Shown here piece after piece: positions 1 to 10,063 of a DNA stretch of 49,690 nt. The first letter of the stretch is position 1; each line of letters begins with the position of its first letter. The notes beneath the pieces were generated by a model. That model saw only the letters and a program-made list of their open reading frames with translations, searched no databases and was not told the origin of the DNA. Source of the DNA: Balneolales bacterium. Its GTDB lineage: Bacteria; Bacteroidota; Rhodothermia; Balneolales; Natronogracilivirgulaceae. Location of the stretch: NCBI GenBank assembly GCA_007132495.1, contig SLOL01000092.1:1-49690 (forward strand), in the 5' to 3' direction. The translations under genes were made by a program, and so were the position numbers.

Positions 1-1
1 G

Positions 2-796
2 CCGGTACGAATTTATGAGAACAATGGAACCCGGTTCCGGGAGGTCACTACCCGGGCGGGGCTGTCCGGGACACGGGGCTGGTGGTACAGCCTGGCCAAA
101 GGGGATTTCAATGGCGATGGTACCATGGACCTGATAGCGGGAAACCTGGGTTTGAATCATACCTTCACCACTTCCGAAGAACAGAAATTCGGGGTTTATG
201 CAAATGATTTTGATGATGACATGACCACGGATATCATTTATAAAGTGGATATCGATGGAGTCGAATATTCGTTTTTCGGCCCATTCAAACTTGGAAGGTT
301 CATCGAGCATTTTTCCGGGCAGTTATCCGATCTGAATGCTTTGGCGGAGACGCCGCTTGATCAGATGTTTTCACGGGAGAAGCTCGAAGAGGCTCTTCAC
401 TTTGAGGCCGATACCTTTGCCAGTATGCATCTGCAGAATAATGGAGACGGCACGTTTGTTCCCAAACAGTTGCCTCAAAGGGCGCAGATCTCGCCGGTCA
501 GGGGAATCATCGTGGAAGATGTGGATGGAGACGGCATACCGGATCTGTTAATCGCAGGCAATGATTTTAAAACAGACCCGGATATACCCCGTCTCGATGC
601 GGGTAAAGGTTTGTGGCTGAGGGGCGACGGACATAACTTTGAACCGCTTCCCTACCAGGAGAGCGGATTTCTCGCACCCCTGGATGTAAGAAATATCGCC
701 CTTCTGCAATCCCCGACGGGACCGGTTATCGTAGTGGCCAATAACGAGGGCCCGTTGCAAATGTTCCGGACAAGGAATATATCCGACAACAGATAA
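2..796 (+). CDS. FG-GAP/VCBS repeat protein, C-terminal part (5' truncated by window edge)
   Basis: The reading frame is open from the first bases of the window, so this is the C-terminal part of a longer protein. The first ATG inside the window, at 125, is not a convincing start because clear repeat sequence precedes it. Two calcium-binding-type motifs are visible: DFNGDGTMD, encoded at about 107-133, and DVDGDGIPDLL, at about 517-549. Both are typical of FG-GAP/VCBS beta-propeller blades in secreted proteins of Bacteroidota and Planctomycetes. No enzymatic domain is seen in this part. Proteins of this kind are usually exported and bind or display at the surface; the partner is unknown. It ends 35 bp before the convergent stop of the next gene. 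Confidence 0.75.
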   Translation, partial: PVRIYENNGTRFREVTTRAGLSGTRGWWYSLAKGDFNGDGTMDLIAGNLGLNHTFTTSEEQKFGVYANDFDDDMTTDIIYKVDIDGVEYSFFGPFKLGRFIEHFSGQLSDLNALAETPLDQMFSREKLEEALHFEADTFASMHLQNNGDGTFVPKQLPQRAQISPVRGIIVEDVDGDGIPDLLIAGNDFKTDPDIPRLDAGKGLWLRGDGHNFEPLPYQESGFLAPLDVRNIALLQSPTGPVIVVANNEGPLQMFRTRNISDNR

Positions 797-831
797 AGTG
801 CGGATGCCCCGGCGGAAATTTCGCTCCGTGA

Positions 832-2352
832 TCAGCGAACCGAAATAATCGCTATCCAGTGATTTTCGCCTGGTGCGGTTAGTTCAAGCGTTCTTACTGT
901 CTGACGATTTTCACGTTCCGCCCACCGGCTGGAAGAAGCGTCGAGCCATTCGATTTCGATGTCATTCACTTCGTCGAATTGGATATCCGCATGACCTCCA
1001 TTCGGAAAATAGACGGCATACTGTTCTCCGGGTACAGCGCTGAGATAAACTGACCCGGCTTCTCGATTATCAATCAGCTCATTCGCTGGTCCGGCACGAA
1101 AAATGTCAAATTTTTCGGTAAACATTCGTGCACTTTGCACATGGGTACGAGCTGTTTCATTGATTCCAATCCCCCACGGAGGTCGGTGAAAGCGGGTGGA
1201 AGAAGTACCGCCTAAAATGTTTCGCCAGTAGCGCTCCACAGCATCCTGTGCAGACCCCCAAAAATCAGGACTCCAAATCTCTTCGTTATCGGTGCCATAT
1301 ACTTTGATGTTGGTTATGGGTTTTGGGCGGTCCAGCAGATAGTTGCGGATATATTGGATTCGCTGCCAGTGCAGATCCCCGCTCTGAAAATTGTTTTGTG
1401 AGATGTCGACAAAGGTAAAAAGTTCAGAATCCATCATCCGGGCCACACTTTCATCGGTTACATCGTGGGCATCCTGCATGTCGGTCAGTTCGATTTGAAT
1501 ACCTTTGGCACGCGCTTTATCCAGAATGTAATTCGCCCAGTATTCGCCCCACTCGTTCGGCTCACGGGTTTCGTTGTTCATGTTGTACAACACATGATCA
1601 TACTCCAGTGTATAGGAAAGGATATTGTCAATGAAAGCTTCCTGATAGGGCAGGACCACCTCGTTATGTTCAAGATCGGGAACCGTAGAAAAAAAAGGAT
1701 GACCTTCGGCGATCTTTTCTTCTCCATCCTCACTCAGGATCTGAATGGTGCGGGAAGCGGGATCGCCATCCACGTAATCAATTTCACCGACCGGGAATCC
1801 CGATTCTTCTTCTGAATAATTTATATTATTGGCCGGATTATAGGGATGGCGAATCCAGCCCGCCTGGTCCCGCATTCGATAGTAGTCGTGCCGTTCCCAG
1901 AGTTCAATTTCAAGAATGATATTCCTGTTATAGGTTTCTCTGAGCAGTTGTTCCAGGTTTTCCCAATAACGTTGATTCCATACGGTCAGGTCGTATATAT
2001 TTATCAGGGTATCATCAGTTGCCTCAACAGCTTTGAAAGGCCACAGATCCCGGTGGTCGGGAAAAATCTCTCTTGAAGCCATGGAATTGCGGACGTAATT
2101 GCCACCGGCCGTCTCCAGCATTTCAAGTTCTTCGACCATATCCGGGCGCTGAAATATATTGTGGTAATTCGAGGCGCCAAGCAGCATTACCGGCTCTCCG
2201 GCGTACTGCCAGTAAAACGGGCTTTCGGCGTATGGTTGGATGCGGTTGTGCTCATTGGCCGGGGTGGCTTCATCTCTTTCGGATTGATTGCAGCTTATTG
2301 TGCTGAAAATCAGAGAAAGTGCTGTTATAAGTAATACAGGTAATCGAGCCAT
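832..2352 (-). CDS. Glycoside-hydrolase-like TIM-barrel lipoprotein
   Basis: About 506 residues. I chose the ATG at 2352 because it begins a lipoprotein signal (MARLPVLLITALSLIFSTISC) with Cys at the end of the hydrophobic stretch; an in-frame ATG at 2445 would place 31 polar residues before it. The body resembles the putative cellulase/apiosidase-like superfamily. The N-terminal part has the GASNYHN and NYVRNSMASRE type segments of a first barrel strand. The motif YNMNNETREP carries a candidate acid/base Glu, and the last ~70 residues look like the beta-sandwich found at the end of such enzymes (YAVYFPNGG). It is probably anchored in the outer or inner membrane and acts on a glycan. Substrate cannot be read from sequence. 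It lies divergent from the Gfo/Idh/MocA gene at 2606. Confidence 0.6.
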   Translation of the reverse strand: MARLPVLLITALSLIFSTISCNQSERDEATPANEHNRIQPYAESPFYWQYAGEPVMLLGASNYHNIFQRPDMVEELEMLETAGGNYVRNSMASREIFPDHRDLWPFKAVEATDDTLINIYDLTVWNQRYWENLEQLLRETYNRNIILEIELWERHDYYRMRDQAGWIRHPYNPANNINYSEEESGFPVGEIDYVDGDPASRTIQILSEDGEEKIAEGHPFFSTVPDLEHNEVVLPYQEAFIDNILSYTLEYDHVLYNMNNETREPNEWGEYWANYILDKARAKGIQIELTDMQDAHDVTDESVARMMDSELFTFVDISQNNFQSGDLHWQRIQYIRNYLLDRPKPITNIKVYGTDNEEIWSPDFWGSAQDAVERYWRNILGGTSSTRFHRPPWGIGINETARTHVQSARMFTEKFDIFRAGPANELIDNREAGSVYLSAVPGEQYAVYFPNGGHADIQFDEVNDIEIEWLDASSSRWAERENRQTVRTLELTAPGENHWIAIISVR

Positions 2353-2605
2353 AGGTAATGTATTTGATGGTTTTAATGAGTCCGGTATATGGAATACAAT
2401 TCCGTCTTCATGATACATTTTTAATGCTTTATGTTCCGCATGCATTATAAAGTATTGGAGACTCCAGTTGACAATATATACCTGAATTTTTGTTGAGAGA
2501 TAAAAATATTCGTATATCTTATGATCATCAGTCTGAAGATCACAGGAGTGAATGTAATAAGAGTCATGGATTTCAATAACATATCATTCATAAAATCCAC
2601 AAAAC

Positions 2606-3889
2606 ATGAACAGACGAACCTTTATCGGAAAAACAGCTTTGGGGACAGCTGCCCTTGCCGGTCCCTTTCATATTATCACACAAGCCCGTGACCGCAAACT
2701 GCGGGTCGGATTGATTGGTGCGGGCTGGTATGGGATGGTCGTTTGCGAGGCGGCACTTGAGGCCGGTGGACTGGAAGTGGTAGCGGTTTGCGATGTGGAC
2801 AGCGAACACCTTCAGAACAGTGCCGATGAACTGGAAAGACTGCAGGGAAGCCGGCCTCGAACTTTCAAGTATTATCAGGAGCTGCTTGATATGAACGGGC
2901 TGGATGCCGTCTTTATCGCCACGCCGCCTCAGTGGCACGCCCTTCAGTTTATCGCTGCCTGCGAAAAGGGGCTGGATATCTTTTGTGAAAAGCCGCTTTC
3001 CTATGATCCGATGGAGGGACTGGCGATGGTCGAAGCGGCCGAAAGAGCCGGTAACATAGTAGCGGTCGGATTCCAGCGCCGGCAAAGTGAAGCGTTCCGG
3101 TATGCCGAAAACTTTATCAACGAAGGCCGGGCCGGTGATATCCATCAGGTTGTTGCCCAGATCCACTATCAGGCACAGCCGGGTGATACTACCATACAGG
3201 ATCCACCGGCCTCGCTCGACTGGGACGAGTGGTGCGGTCCGGCACCGAAGCTGGACTACCGGCCCAGTATCGGTCACATGTCCTGGCGGCTTGAAAAAGA
3301 GTACGGTAACGGTCACCTGGTGGATTGGGGTATCCATCACATCGACGTTATCCGTCGCATTATGGGAGAGGATATTCCGGCCGAATTTCAGGTCACCGGA
3401 GGCACCTATGCTCTGAGGGATAAAATCACCACACCCGATACGCTCACGGCTCATATGGCTTTCGACAAAGCTCCGGTGGTTTGGAGGCATCGGATGTGGG
3501 GTACGGGGGAACCGGATCCCGAATTCAACAACGGGATTTTCTTCCACGGTGAACAGGCGACCGTATTCGTGTCCGATAACCGGTTCAGAGCCTGGCCCGC
3601 AGGCGATGAAGGTGAGCCCGTTGATCGGGAAATCCCCACCGAAGGCGGCATGCAAGTGCGCCATATGGCCGAATTCATGGATGCCGTAAAACGCAGGGAT
3701 ACTTCTGGTATCAGCAGCACGGTGGACGATGCTTTTGCGTCAAGCACCACCGTACAGCTCGCCATGATGGCCTTCGAGTCCGGTAACATCGTGAAATGGG
3801 ACCGTCAACGTAAAACTATTGTCGATAATCCGGAAGCCGCGGCACTACTGCGGAGACCCTACAGGGATGGCTGGCAGCATCCGGGGTAA
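2606..3889 (+). CDS. Tat-exported Gfo/Idh/MocA-family oxidoreductase
   Basis: 427 residues. The N-terminus MNRRTFIGKTALGTAALAG is a twin-arginine signal, so the protein is probably exported folded with its nicotinamide cofactor bound, as known for glucose-fructose oxidoreductase. The Rossmann fold starts at about residue 33 (GLIGAGWYGM), and the family EKP motif is present (FCEKPLSYD). The C-terminal alpha/beta domain contains the DWGIHHIDVIR segment, with the His typical of sugar oxidoreductases. Family members oxidise or reduce pyranoses or inositols; substrate is not deducible. It is transcribed alone, 27 bp before the convergent deoC stop. The C-terminal phrase ending PYRDGW is shared in style with the paralogue at 10064, suggesting a family expansion. 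Confidence 0.85.
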   Translation: MNRRTFIGKTALGTAALAGPFHIITQARDRKLRVGLIGAGWYGMVVCEAALEAGGLEVVAVCDVDSEHLQNSADELERLQGSRPRTFKYYQELLDMNGLDAVFIATPPQWHALQFIAACEKGLDIFCEKPLSYDPMEGLAMVEAAERAGNIVAVGFQRRQSEAFRYAENFINEGRAGDIHQVVAQIHYQAQPGDTTIQDPPASLDWDEWCGPAPKLDYRPSIGHMSWRLEKEYGNGHLVDWGIHHIDVIRRIMGEDIPAEFQVTGGTYALRDKITTPDTLTAHMAFDKAPVVWRHRMWGTGEPDPEFNNGIFFHGEQATVFVSDNRFRAWPAGDEGEPVDREIPTEGGMQVRHMAEFMDAVKRRDTSGISSTVDDAFASSTTVQLAMMAFESGNIVKWDRQRKTIVDNPEAAALLRRPYRDGWQHPG

Positions 3890-3915
3890 AGCGCGTCATT
3901 TCAAGCGGACAACAT

Positions 3916-4629
3916 TCAGGAAAATCTTTTATCAGCCTCTTCCAGAAGGGATTGGGTTGCGCTGGCACCGAGCCTGTCGGCTCCGGCATCACGCACGGCC
4001 AGCATTCCGTCCAAAGTACGGACACCGCCGGCAGCCTTGACTTTTACTCTTGGTCCGGAATGCTTGCGCATGAGCTTCAGATCCTCGATCGTCGCTCCGA
4101 CATAATGGTATCCGCCTTCCGGTCGCTTGATAAAACCAAACCCGGTAGAGGTTTTTACGTAATCGGCATTGACACGGGTGCAAATTTCACAAAGCCGGAT
4201 TTTGTCCGCCTCCCCGGTTATATAGTCGTTTTCAAAGATCACCTTTACAATGGCGTTGTTCTGGTGACATACATCCGTTACCGCTTTGATTTCCTGCTCG
4301 ACATAATCCCAGTCGCCGCCCAGTGCTTTTCCGATATTAATGACCATATCGATTTCCACGGCACCGTCCCGGATTGCCTGCTCGGTTTCGAATACTTTTA
4401 CCGAAGTGGCGCTGTTTCCGGCAGGGAAACCGACGACGCACCCTACCAGTACCTCAGACCCTACCAGGATTTCAGCGGCTTGTTTCACGGCATAGGGCTT
4501 GACACATACCGAGGCCACATTGTATTGATTTGCCAGTCTGCATTCCCGTTCCAGATCCTCATCGGTCAAGGTGGGATGCAGGATCGAATGATCGATCATT
4601 TTGGCCAGTTCGGCTACTTCTTTTCTCAT
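3916..4629 (-). CDS. deoC: Deoxyribose-phosphate aldolase
   Basis: 237 residues from the ATG at 4629 (MRKEVAELAKMIDHS), the usual family length. The longer in-frame ATG at 4719 adds 30 residues that do not look like DeoC. Class I aldolase features are clear: DHSILHPT near the N-terminus, VVGFPAGNS, the Schiff-base lysine in YVKTSTGFG and the proton-relay lysine in VKVKAAGGVRT. The enzyme cleaves 2-deoxyribose-5-phosphate to glyceraldehyde-3-phosphate and acetaldehyde in the cytoplasm during nucleoside salvage. No other nucleoside gene adjoins it, although a nucleoside hydrolase lies at the far end of the window. Confidence 0.93.
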   Translation of the reverse strand: MRKEVAELAKMIDHSILHPTLTDEDLERECRLANQYNVASVCVKPYAVKQAAEILVGSEVLVGCVVGFPAGNSATSVKVFETEQAIRDGAVEIDMVINIGKALGGDWDYVEQEIKAVTDVCHQNNAIVKVIFENDYITGEADKIRLCEICTRVNADYVKTSTGFGFIKRPEGGYHYVGATIEDLKLMRKHSGPRVKVKAAGGVRTLDGMLAVRDAGADRLGASATQSLLEEADKRFS

Positions 4630-4830
4630 AATGCTGTATTGCTTTGATTGGTCAATAATGGATGTTGAATTACATAATCCGGTTGCACTTGCAGGGTGTT
4701 GTATTGGGCTGTATTCCACCCGGATTATCTCCCCTCTGTGAAGAAATATCGTTACTATAGACTACATATGCTATTAAAACTTGAGGTGTCTGTTTCGTTC
4801 CGCCTGGCAGTGGTGCAGTCGGTTATCAGC

Positions 4831-5196
4831 TCATGAACGTTCCGGTTTCAGCCAGGAGGCTCCGAGTGCGGCAATGGATGCAGGCAGCGCCCCGACCAAT
4901 ATAGTCACGACATAGACCATCCATACCGCCGGTAACTGAAATAACCCGGAAATCCGGGGCAACAGCACCGCCGAATTGGTCAGGGTGATATAAGACGCAA
5001 TGAGCAGCCACAGCAAACCGATGGCGGAAAATACGATCAGAAAATTGTGCCAGGGCTGCTTCTGGCTGAAAACTCCGGCTGCAATTCCGATTACCACGAC
5101 AATCCACCAGGGCAGGATGAGCTGCAACAGAAAGGCGCTGAAAAATACGGCCAGAAACAGGAACAGGGATGAAATACGCACGGGATCGCGTGTCAT
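4831..5196 (-). CDS. Small integral membrane protein, unknown function
   Basis: 121 residues with about four hydrophobic segments: residues ~9-30, ~31-44, ~50-70 and ~85-112. There are short charged ends (MTRDPVRIS at the start, LKPERS at the end). No catalytic motif or known family is recognised. It sits between deoC and the penicillin-acylase gene on the same strand, with about 90 bp to the acylase start region; a shared transcript is possible but not shown. An overlapping ORF in another frame at 4826-5107 is Arg/His/Cys-rich and taken as a shadow. Confidence 0.55.
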   Translation of the reverse strand: MTRDPVRISSLFLFLAVFFSAFLLQLILPWWIVVVIGIAAGVFSQKQPWHNFLIVFSAIGLLWLLIASYITLTNSAVLLPRISGLFQLPAVWMVYVVTILVGALPASIAALGASWLKPERS

Positions 5197-5285
5197 AATG
5201 ACTTGATATTTGATTTCAGCTTCGAAGTGGGAGACATCATTGGAAAGAACGAATTCATCTATTCATCTTTGACTGATCAATAACA

Positions 5286-7712
5286 TTATGGTGTGAAGGG
5301 CACCAGCGTAAGGGTTGAAGCGGTATGTTCGGGATTTTCCTCAATACTCTTCCAGAAATGGAGGTCGTAAAAGGTGCCGTCGGTCCAGTCATCTATCGAA
5401 ACATCATATCCCGGATGACCGGGATTGCCGGATTGTCCGCCCGGATAGTGGCCCCTTGCCCGGATCTCCGGTCCCAGTTCTACAACCATCCGCCAGGAAG
5501 GGGCATGGGTAGTGCCTGTTGCGTTGATGGCCTCAGGGGTGCCGCCGGCCGGTACATGATCACGGCCAAACCCGTCAAGCATGGCGATATGACCAACGCG
5601 CATGTCACGATGCCGGCCGTATTGCCATTGCCCCGGATCATCACCATAATTCTGTGTGAAGTGTGTAAAGGTCTCGCCGAACGACTCCCGGACCGCTTGG
5701 TTTACATCCACCGGAAAGACCTCGTGTTCCTCTTCCAAAAGCAGATGGATGGTTGTTCCGGTGGTCGGCCTTCGCAGGTAAACGTTGAACGCATTAAAGA
5801 AGGGATCCCACAGGTGATCAAGCAGCCGCTCTTTCCAGGCTTTGTAGAAGAGAGCGGAATTGCTTTGTGGAGCAAAGCGGTAGTTCCAGTTCCGGAGCTG
5901 TTTTGTTACTGATTCCTGTGCATCTGAGAGCTGTCCCGGGTCAAGCCTTTCAAGCAGAAAAGGCAGCAGCTTTTCTGCGAAAAGGGAAAGGTTGTCCATG
6001 AGCATATTTTCGAAAAAATCGGGGGTAATCCGGTCAGCTTCCTCCAGGGTAGTGTTGATTCGAACGCCACGTGAGAAATCGGCGTAGAAGCGACCAAGAT
6101 AATAGGGGTAATCTCCGGTCACCGGCGCCTGATTGGCCGAGCTGACAAACCCGCGTTCGGGGTTGAAGCTCCTCGGAAGATGCTCAAACGGTACAAAATG
6201 GTTCCAGTCATAGGCCGGATCGCGGCCGTTGCTAATATAGGCGCCCTGTCCTTCAAAACGAACCGGAAACCGGCCGATGTGGCCCATGGAGATGTTACCG
6301 TCGCGGTCGGCATAGGTGAAATTCTGGGTGATGTTGGTGAAATGCCGAAGCGCTTCCTCGAACTCCTCCTGGCTGGTCCCCCGGTTGTATTTGTAGACCG
6401 ACAGCAGTACGTTGCCCGGTTGGTGGGCCAGCCACTGCACGGCATGTCCGTTCGGAAAACGATCATCGGCGATGGTCTCATCATGGGGCTGTGTTACCGG
6501 TCCGTGATGCGTGTACAGGACGGTGTCGATGACCGGCTCGCCTCTCCGGACCCGGATCTCCTCCGGTCGCCGCACGACCGGTTTCCATACCCCGTCATGA
6601 AGATACTCCTGCCGGGTCTCATCACGGAATTGAATTTCATAAACATCCAGGGTGTGGGAACCGGCGTTGGTGATGCCCCAGGCGTAAAACTCATTGAAAC
6701 CGATGACCACCCCCGGCGCCGCCGGCAGACTGACGCCATAGGTATTCACTTCGGGAGTGTGCAGCTGCACTTCGTACCAGATGGAGGGCAGGTTGACACC
6801 AAGATGCGGATCACTGGAAAGCAGTGGATAGCCGCTCTCGGTCTTGCTGCCGTCCACCGCCCACGAGTTGCTGCCGATGCCGGGGTTGTGGGCATTGAGC
6901 GGCAGTTCCTCAATGATCTGAGGAACAAAGCCGGGTTCGGGTGAAGGCGGTTCAACCGGCTTAAAATCCCAGGCCTGGTCCGGCGGAATGATGGGATCGA
7001 TCCAGGGCAGCTCTTCGGGGTAAAGCAGCCGGTATATCTCTTCATCCAGCAGAGCACGGGCATGGGTCTGTGCCTGAGCCCGTGTGCCTGATGTGAGCGT
7101 TTGCGACATGTTCATCAGCAACAGGCCGGAGTGGAGCGGAGTGAACGGTTCGGGTTCGTAATCCAGGATCTTGAATTCCACCGGATAATCTTCCGGAGCA
7201 AGCTGATCAATCCAGGCGTTGTAGCCGTCGGCATAGGCCTGGATCATGTTGGCCGTCCGGGGATCATCCATCATTGCTTCGGCATTTGCTTCGGCGCCGT
7301 AGACCATACCGAGCCGGCGCTGGGCGCGGTCATAATCCAGGGCCTGCGGACCAATAATTTCCGATATACGGCCTGCCGCGGCGCGTGACTGAAAGTCGAT
7401 CTGCCAGAGCCGGTCACGCGCCGTCACAAACCCCTGCGCGAAGTAGAGGTCATAGTCATTCTCCGCAAAAATATGAGGCACACCGCGGTCGTCATACCTG
7501 ACAACCACACCCGATTGAAGCTCTTCCGATGTTATCTCAAGGTCGGGAACACCTGCCGCCTCCATATTCTGCCAGAAGCCGGCAAACGGATTGAAAAAAT
7601 GGCCGACCGGCGGGATGGTGCCCAGCCGGATGCTCATCGCCCATGTCAGTATCAAAGCGACGGCAATCAGCAGTATTGATCTGTAAAATCGGGTAATCCG
7701 TGGAATATCCAT
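5286..7712 (-). CDS. Penicillin acylase family N-terminal-nucleophile hydrolase
   Basis: 808 residues, normal for the family precursor. Residues 11-25 form a signal anchor (SILLIAVALILTWAM), so the enzyme is exported. The alpha-chain region includes RGVPHIFAENDYDLYFAQGF and ARDRLWQIDFQSRAAAGR, both typical of the family. The autoproteolysis site is the GSNSWAV segment with Ser281 as the nucleophile that becomes the N-terminus of the beta chain. The following LLSSDPHLGVNLPSIWYEVQL and GFNEFYAWGITN segments complete the active site. Members cleave amide bonds of beta-lactams, N-acyl-homoserine lactones or other acylated amines; the physiological substrate is not deducible. It reads as a single gene divergent from the GH2 gene at 8019. 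Confidence 0.9.
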   Translation of the reverse strand: MDIPRITRFYRSILLIAVALILTWAMSIRLGTIPPVGHFFNPFAGFWQNMEAAGVPDLEITSEELQSGVVVRYDDRGVPHIFAENDYDLYFAQGFVTARDRLWQIDFQSRAAAGRISEIIGPQALDYDRAQRRLGMVYGAEANAEAMMDDPRTANMIQAYADGYNAWIDQLAPEDYPVEFKILDYEPEPFTPLHSGLLLMNMSQTLTSGTRAQAQTHARALLDEEIYRLLYPEELPWIDPIIPPDQAWDFKPVEPPSPEPGFVPQIIEELPLNAHNPGIGSNSWAVDGSKTESGYPLLSSDPHLGVNLPSIWYEVQLHTPEVNTYGVSLPAAPGVVIGFNEFYAWGITNAGSHTLDVYEIQFRDETRQEYLHDGVWKPVVRRPEEIRVRRGEPVIDTVLYTHHGPVTQPHDETIADDRFPNGHAVQWLAHQPGNVLLSVYKYNRGTSQEEFEEALRHFTNITQNFTYADRDGNISMGHIGRFPVRFEGQGAYISNGRDPAYDWNHFVPFEHLPRSFNPERGFVSSANQAPVTGDYPYYLGRFYADFSRGVRINTTLEEADRITPDFFENMLMDNLSLFAEKLLPFLLERLDPGQLSDAQESVTKQLRNWNYRFAPQSNSALFYKAWKERLLDHLWDPFFNAFNVYLRRPTTGTTIHLLLEEEHEVFPVDVNQAVRESFGETFTHFTQNYGDDPGQWQYGRHRDMRVGHIAMLDGFGRDHVPAGGTPEAINATGTTHAPSWRMVVELGPEIRARGHYPGGQSGNPGHPGYDVSIDDWTDGTFYDLHFWKSIEENPEHTASTLTLVPFTP

Positions 7713-8018
7713 AGTAAGCGATGATTTGCCGTTTTGCCGTCTGAAGGAATGCCGTATTTAGAATGACTGGAAAATGTTGTTATTAATGCAACGAATTACG
7801 AATATGAATGTAATCAAACCTGACGATACAGCAAAGAGGGTTTGTTGCAGGAGAATCAAATTCAAACCGAAAACTTACATAAAAGAATGGTCATGTTTAT
7901 GGAACAGGGCATGGATGATATCACCAGAAGTAAAGTCAGCAACGGGTATTACTATAAAGCAAGGGAACGATATAGCCGCTTTCGGGAAGAAAATACAGCT
8001 GACACAAAACCCTGTAAC

Positions 8019-9890
8019 ATGGATAATCGACATAACAGCCGGCATCCGATCGCACTTTGTGCTTTCATTGTCCTGTGTATCACACTTGGAGGCATTATAA
8101 AGGAGTCATCCGCCCGGGAATTCGACCGTGCGGCCGTCATGGAGTCGGATCTGATCATCAACACGTTTGCCCGCAATACCGTATCGCTGGACGGCAAGTG
8201 GGATATCATCATCGATCCGCAACAGACAGGCTATTATGATTATCATCGGCGCCCCCGGTCCAACGGCTATTTCATGAACCGGCGCAATGAAGAGCCCGGT
8301 GATTCCTGGGAATATGATTTTGAGCTCAGTGAACAACTGGACGTGCCGGGCGACTGGAACACGCAGATGGAAGAGTTGAAGTGGTACGAGGGGACGGTAT
8401 GGTATAAAAAGGATTTCCAATGGGAGCCGGAACAGGATGAAAGAGTGTTTCTTCATTTCGGTGCGGTTAATTACGACGCCCGCGTCTGGGTGAACGGACA
8501 GGAGGCGGGCCGTCACATCGGAGGATTTACCCCGTTCAATTTTGAGGTGACCGATTATGTTGAAGACGGCGACAATTTTGTAGTGCTCATGGTCGACAAC
8601 CGGAGGCACCTCGAGGGAGTGCCGTCGCTCAACTTCGACTGGGCCAACTACGGCGGTATCACCCGTTCGGTTACGCTGATCCGGACCGAATCGTCCTTTA
8701 TCCAGGACTATTTTGTGCAGCTGGCACCCGGTCAACCGGACAGGATCGAGGGCTGGGTTCGCATTAACGGTCAACCGTATGAACAACAGGTAAGCATCCG
8801 CATACCGGAAGCCGGCATCGAAACCCGTGTCCGTACCGACGAGGACGGGTTTGCATACTTTACTATCGATGATGTGGAGCTGGAACGCTGGCACACCGAT
8901 AATCCGCGTCGCTACAAGGTGGAAATGCTCTCGGAGACCGACCAAATCAGTGAGAAGATCGGTTTCCGGACCATCGAGGTGGACGGCACCGACATTCTGT
9001 TGAACGGTGAATCGGTTTTTCTGCGTGGAGTCAATATTCATGAAGAAGCTCCCTTCCGGTCCGGCCGCGCTCACAGCAAAGAGGACGCCCGTATCTTTAT
9101 GGACTGGGCCGAGGATCTCGGGTGCAATTTTGTGCGCCTGTCGCATTACCCGCACAATGAGCATACCGTCCGGGAGGCTGAAAAGCGCGGAATACTGGTG
9201 TGGTCGGAGATGCCGATCTATTGGAGATTGCAATGGGATAACGAAGAGACCCTGGACAATGCCCTGAACCAGCTTTCCGAAATGATTCACCGTGACAAGA
9301 ACCGCGCTGCGATCGTGCTTTGGTCGATGTCAAACGAGGTTCCTTTCAGTGATGCCCGGATGAACTTTCTTGAGGAGATGATCGATCTGACACACAGTAT
9401 TGATCCGACCCGTTTGCTGACCGGTGCCCTGCAGGCCCGTGTTCCGGATGGCCGACCCGACACCTGGCTTATCGATGATCCGGTGGGTGAGCTCCTTGAC
9501 GTATTGAGTGTCAACCAGTACATCGGATGGTACGGCGGTCCCACCGGTTCAAAAGATCACATTCAATGGGAATCGGTGTATGACAAGCCCCTGATCATGA
9601 GTGAGTTTGGCGGCGGAGCCCGTCAGGGATGGTATGCCGGACCGGAACAGCGATGGTCGGAAGAGTTCCTTGTTAATCAGTACGAGACCACCCTGGAGAT
9701 GCTGGATAATATCGATATTCTGCGCGGTACGGCCCCCTGGATCTTGATGGATTTCCGGTCACCACGCCGCCCGCTCCCCCGCGTCAAGGACGGTTTCAAC
9801 CGAAAGGGGCTGATTTCGGACCAGGGCGTCCGGAAGGATGCATTTTATATCATGCAGGAGTACTATCGCCGGAAGCTTCAGGATTGGTGA
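8019..9890 (+). CDS. Glycoside hydrolase family 2 enzyme (beta-galactosidase/glucuronidase-like)
   Basis: I take ATG 8019 as the start because it gives a signal peptide (MDNRHNSRHPIALCAFIVLC and onward to ESSA). The open frame continues upstream to 7842, but those 59 residues are polar and look non-coding. The protein has about 623 residues. The N-terminal sugar-binding jelly roll includes LDGKWDIIIDP and FLHFGAVNYDARVWVNG. A beta-sandwich follows, then the barrel (LLNGESVFLRGVNIHEEAPF). The catalytic acid/base is Glu440 in WSMSNEVPF and the nucleophile is Glu529 in MSEFGGGA. It is probably periplasmic and acts on beta-linked galactosides, glucuronides or related sugars. It is followed by a strong bidirectional hairpin terminator. 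Confidence 0.9.
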   Translation: MDNRHNSRHPIALCAFIVLCITLGGIIKESSAREFDRAAVMESDLIINTFARNTVSLDGKWDIIIDPQQTGYYDYHRRPRSNGYFMNRRNEEPGDSWEYDFELSEQLDVPGDWNTQMEELKWYEGTVWYKKDFQWEPEQDERVFLHFGAVNYDARVWVNGQEAGRHIGGFTPFNFEVTDYVEDGDNFVVLMVDNRRHLEGVPSLNFDWANYGGITRSVTLIRTESSFIQDYFVQLAPGQPDRIEGWVRINGQPYEQQVSIRIPEAGIETRVRTDEDGFAYFTIDDVELERWHTDNPRRYKVEMLSETDQISEKIGFRTIEVDGTDILLNGESVFLRGVNIHEEAPFRSGRAHSKEDARIFMDWAEDLGCNFVRLSHYPHNEHTVREAEKRGILVWSEMPIYWRLQWDNEETLDNALNQLSEMIHRDKNRAAIVLWSMSNEVPFSDARMNFLEEMIDLTHSIDPTRLLTGALQARVPDGRPDTWLIDDPVGELLDVLSVNQYIGWYGGPTGSKDHIQWESVYDKPLIMSEFGGGARQGWYAGPEQRWSEEFLVNQYETTLEMLDNIDILRGTAPWILMDFRSPRRPLPRVKDGFNRKGLISDQGVRKDAFYIMQEYYRRKLQDW

Positions 9891-9964
9891 GGAAACCTCT
9901 TGCCGGGATGAAAATCACACGCCTCTGGCTTGCTGATTATTAAGGCAGCTTTATTAGAATAAAA

Positions 9965-10000
9965 AACTCCTGCCCAGACTATTATGGCCGGGCAGGAGTT
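9965..10000. terminator. Bidirectional intrinsic terminator
   Basis: An 11-bp perfect stem (AACTCCTGCCC paired with GGGCAGGAGTT) closes a 14-nt loop. Read on the minus strand it is followed by a run of T (GTTTTTTATTC), the canonical form for ending the gene at 10064-11362. On the plus strand it lies 75 bp after the GH2 stop with a weaker T content, so it probably serves both convergent genes. Confidence 0.8.
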
Positions 10001-10063
10001 CCTGATTAATCACTTCGCAGTTTTATCTGCTGTCTCAGTTTGCTATTTGTTGAGACCGTACCG

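Noticed and set aside
2588-3664. Long minus-strand ORF opposite the Gfo/Idh/MocA gene.
   Set aside because: It mirrors the codon pattern of a clear plus-strand enzyme with complete motifs; no recognisable domain. Shadow.
8106-9290. 394-codon minus-strand ORF opposite the GH2 gene.
   Set aside because: GH2 catalytic motifs on the plus strand are intact and the antisense frame has no family features. Shadow.
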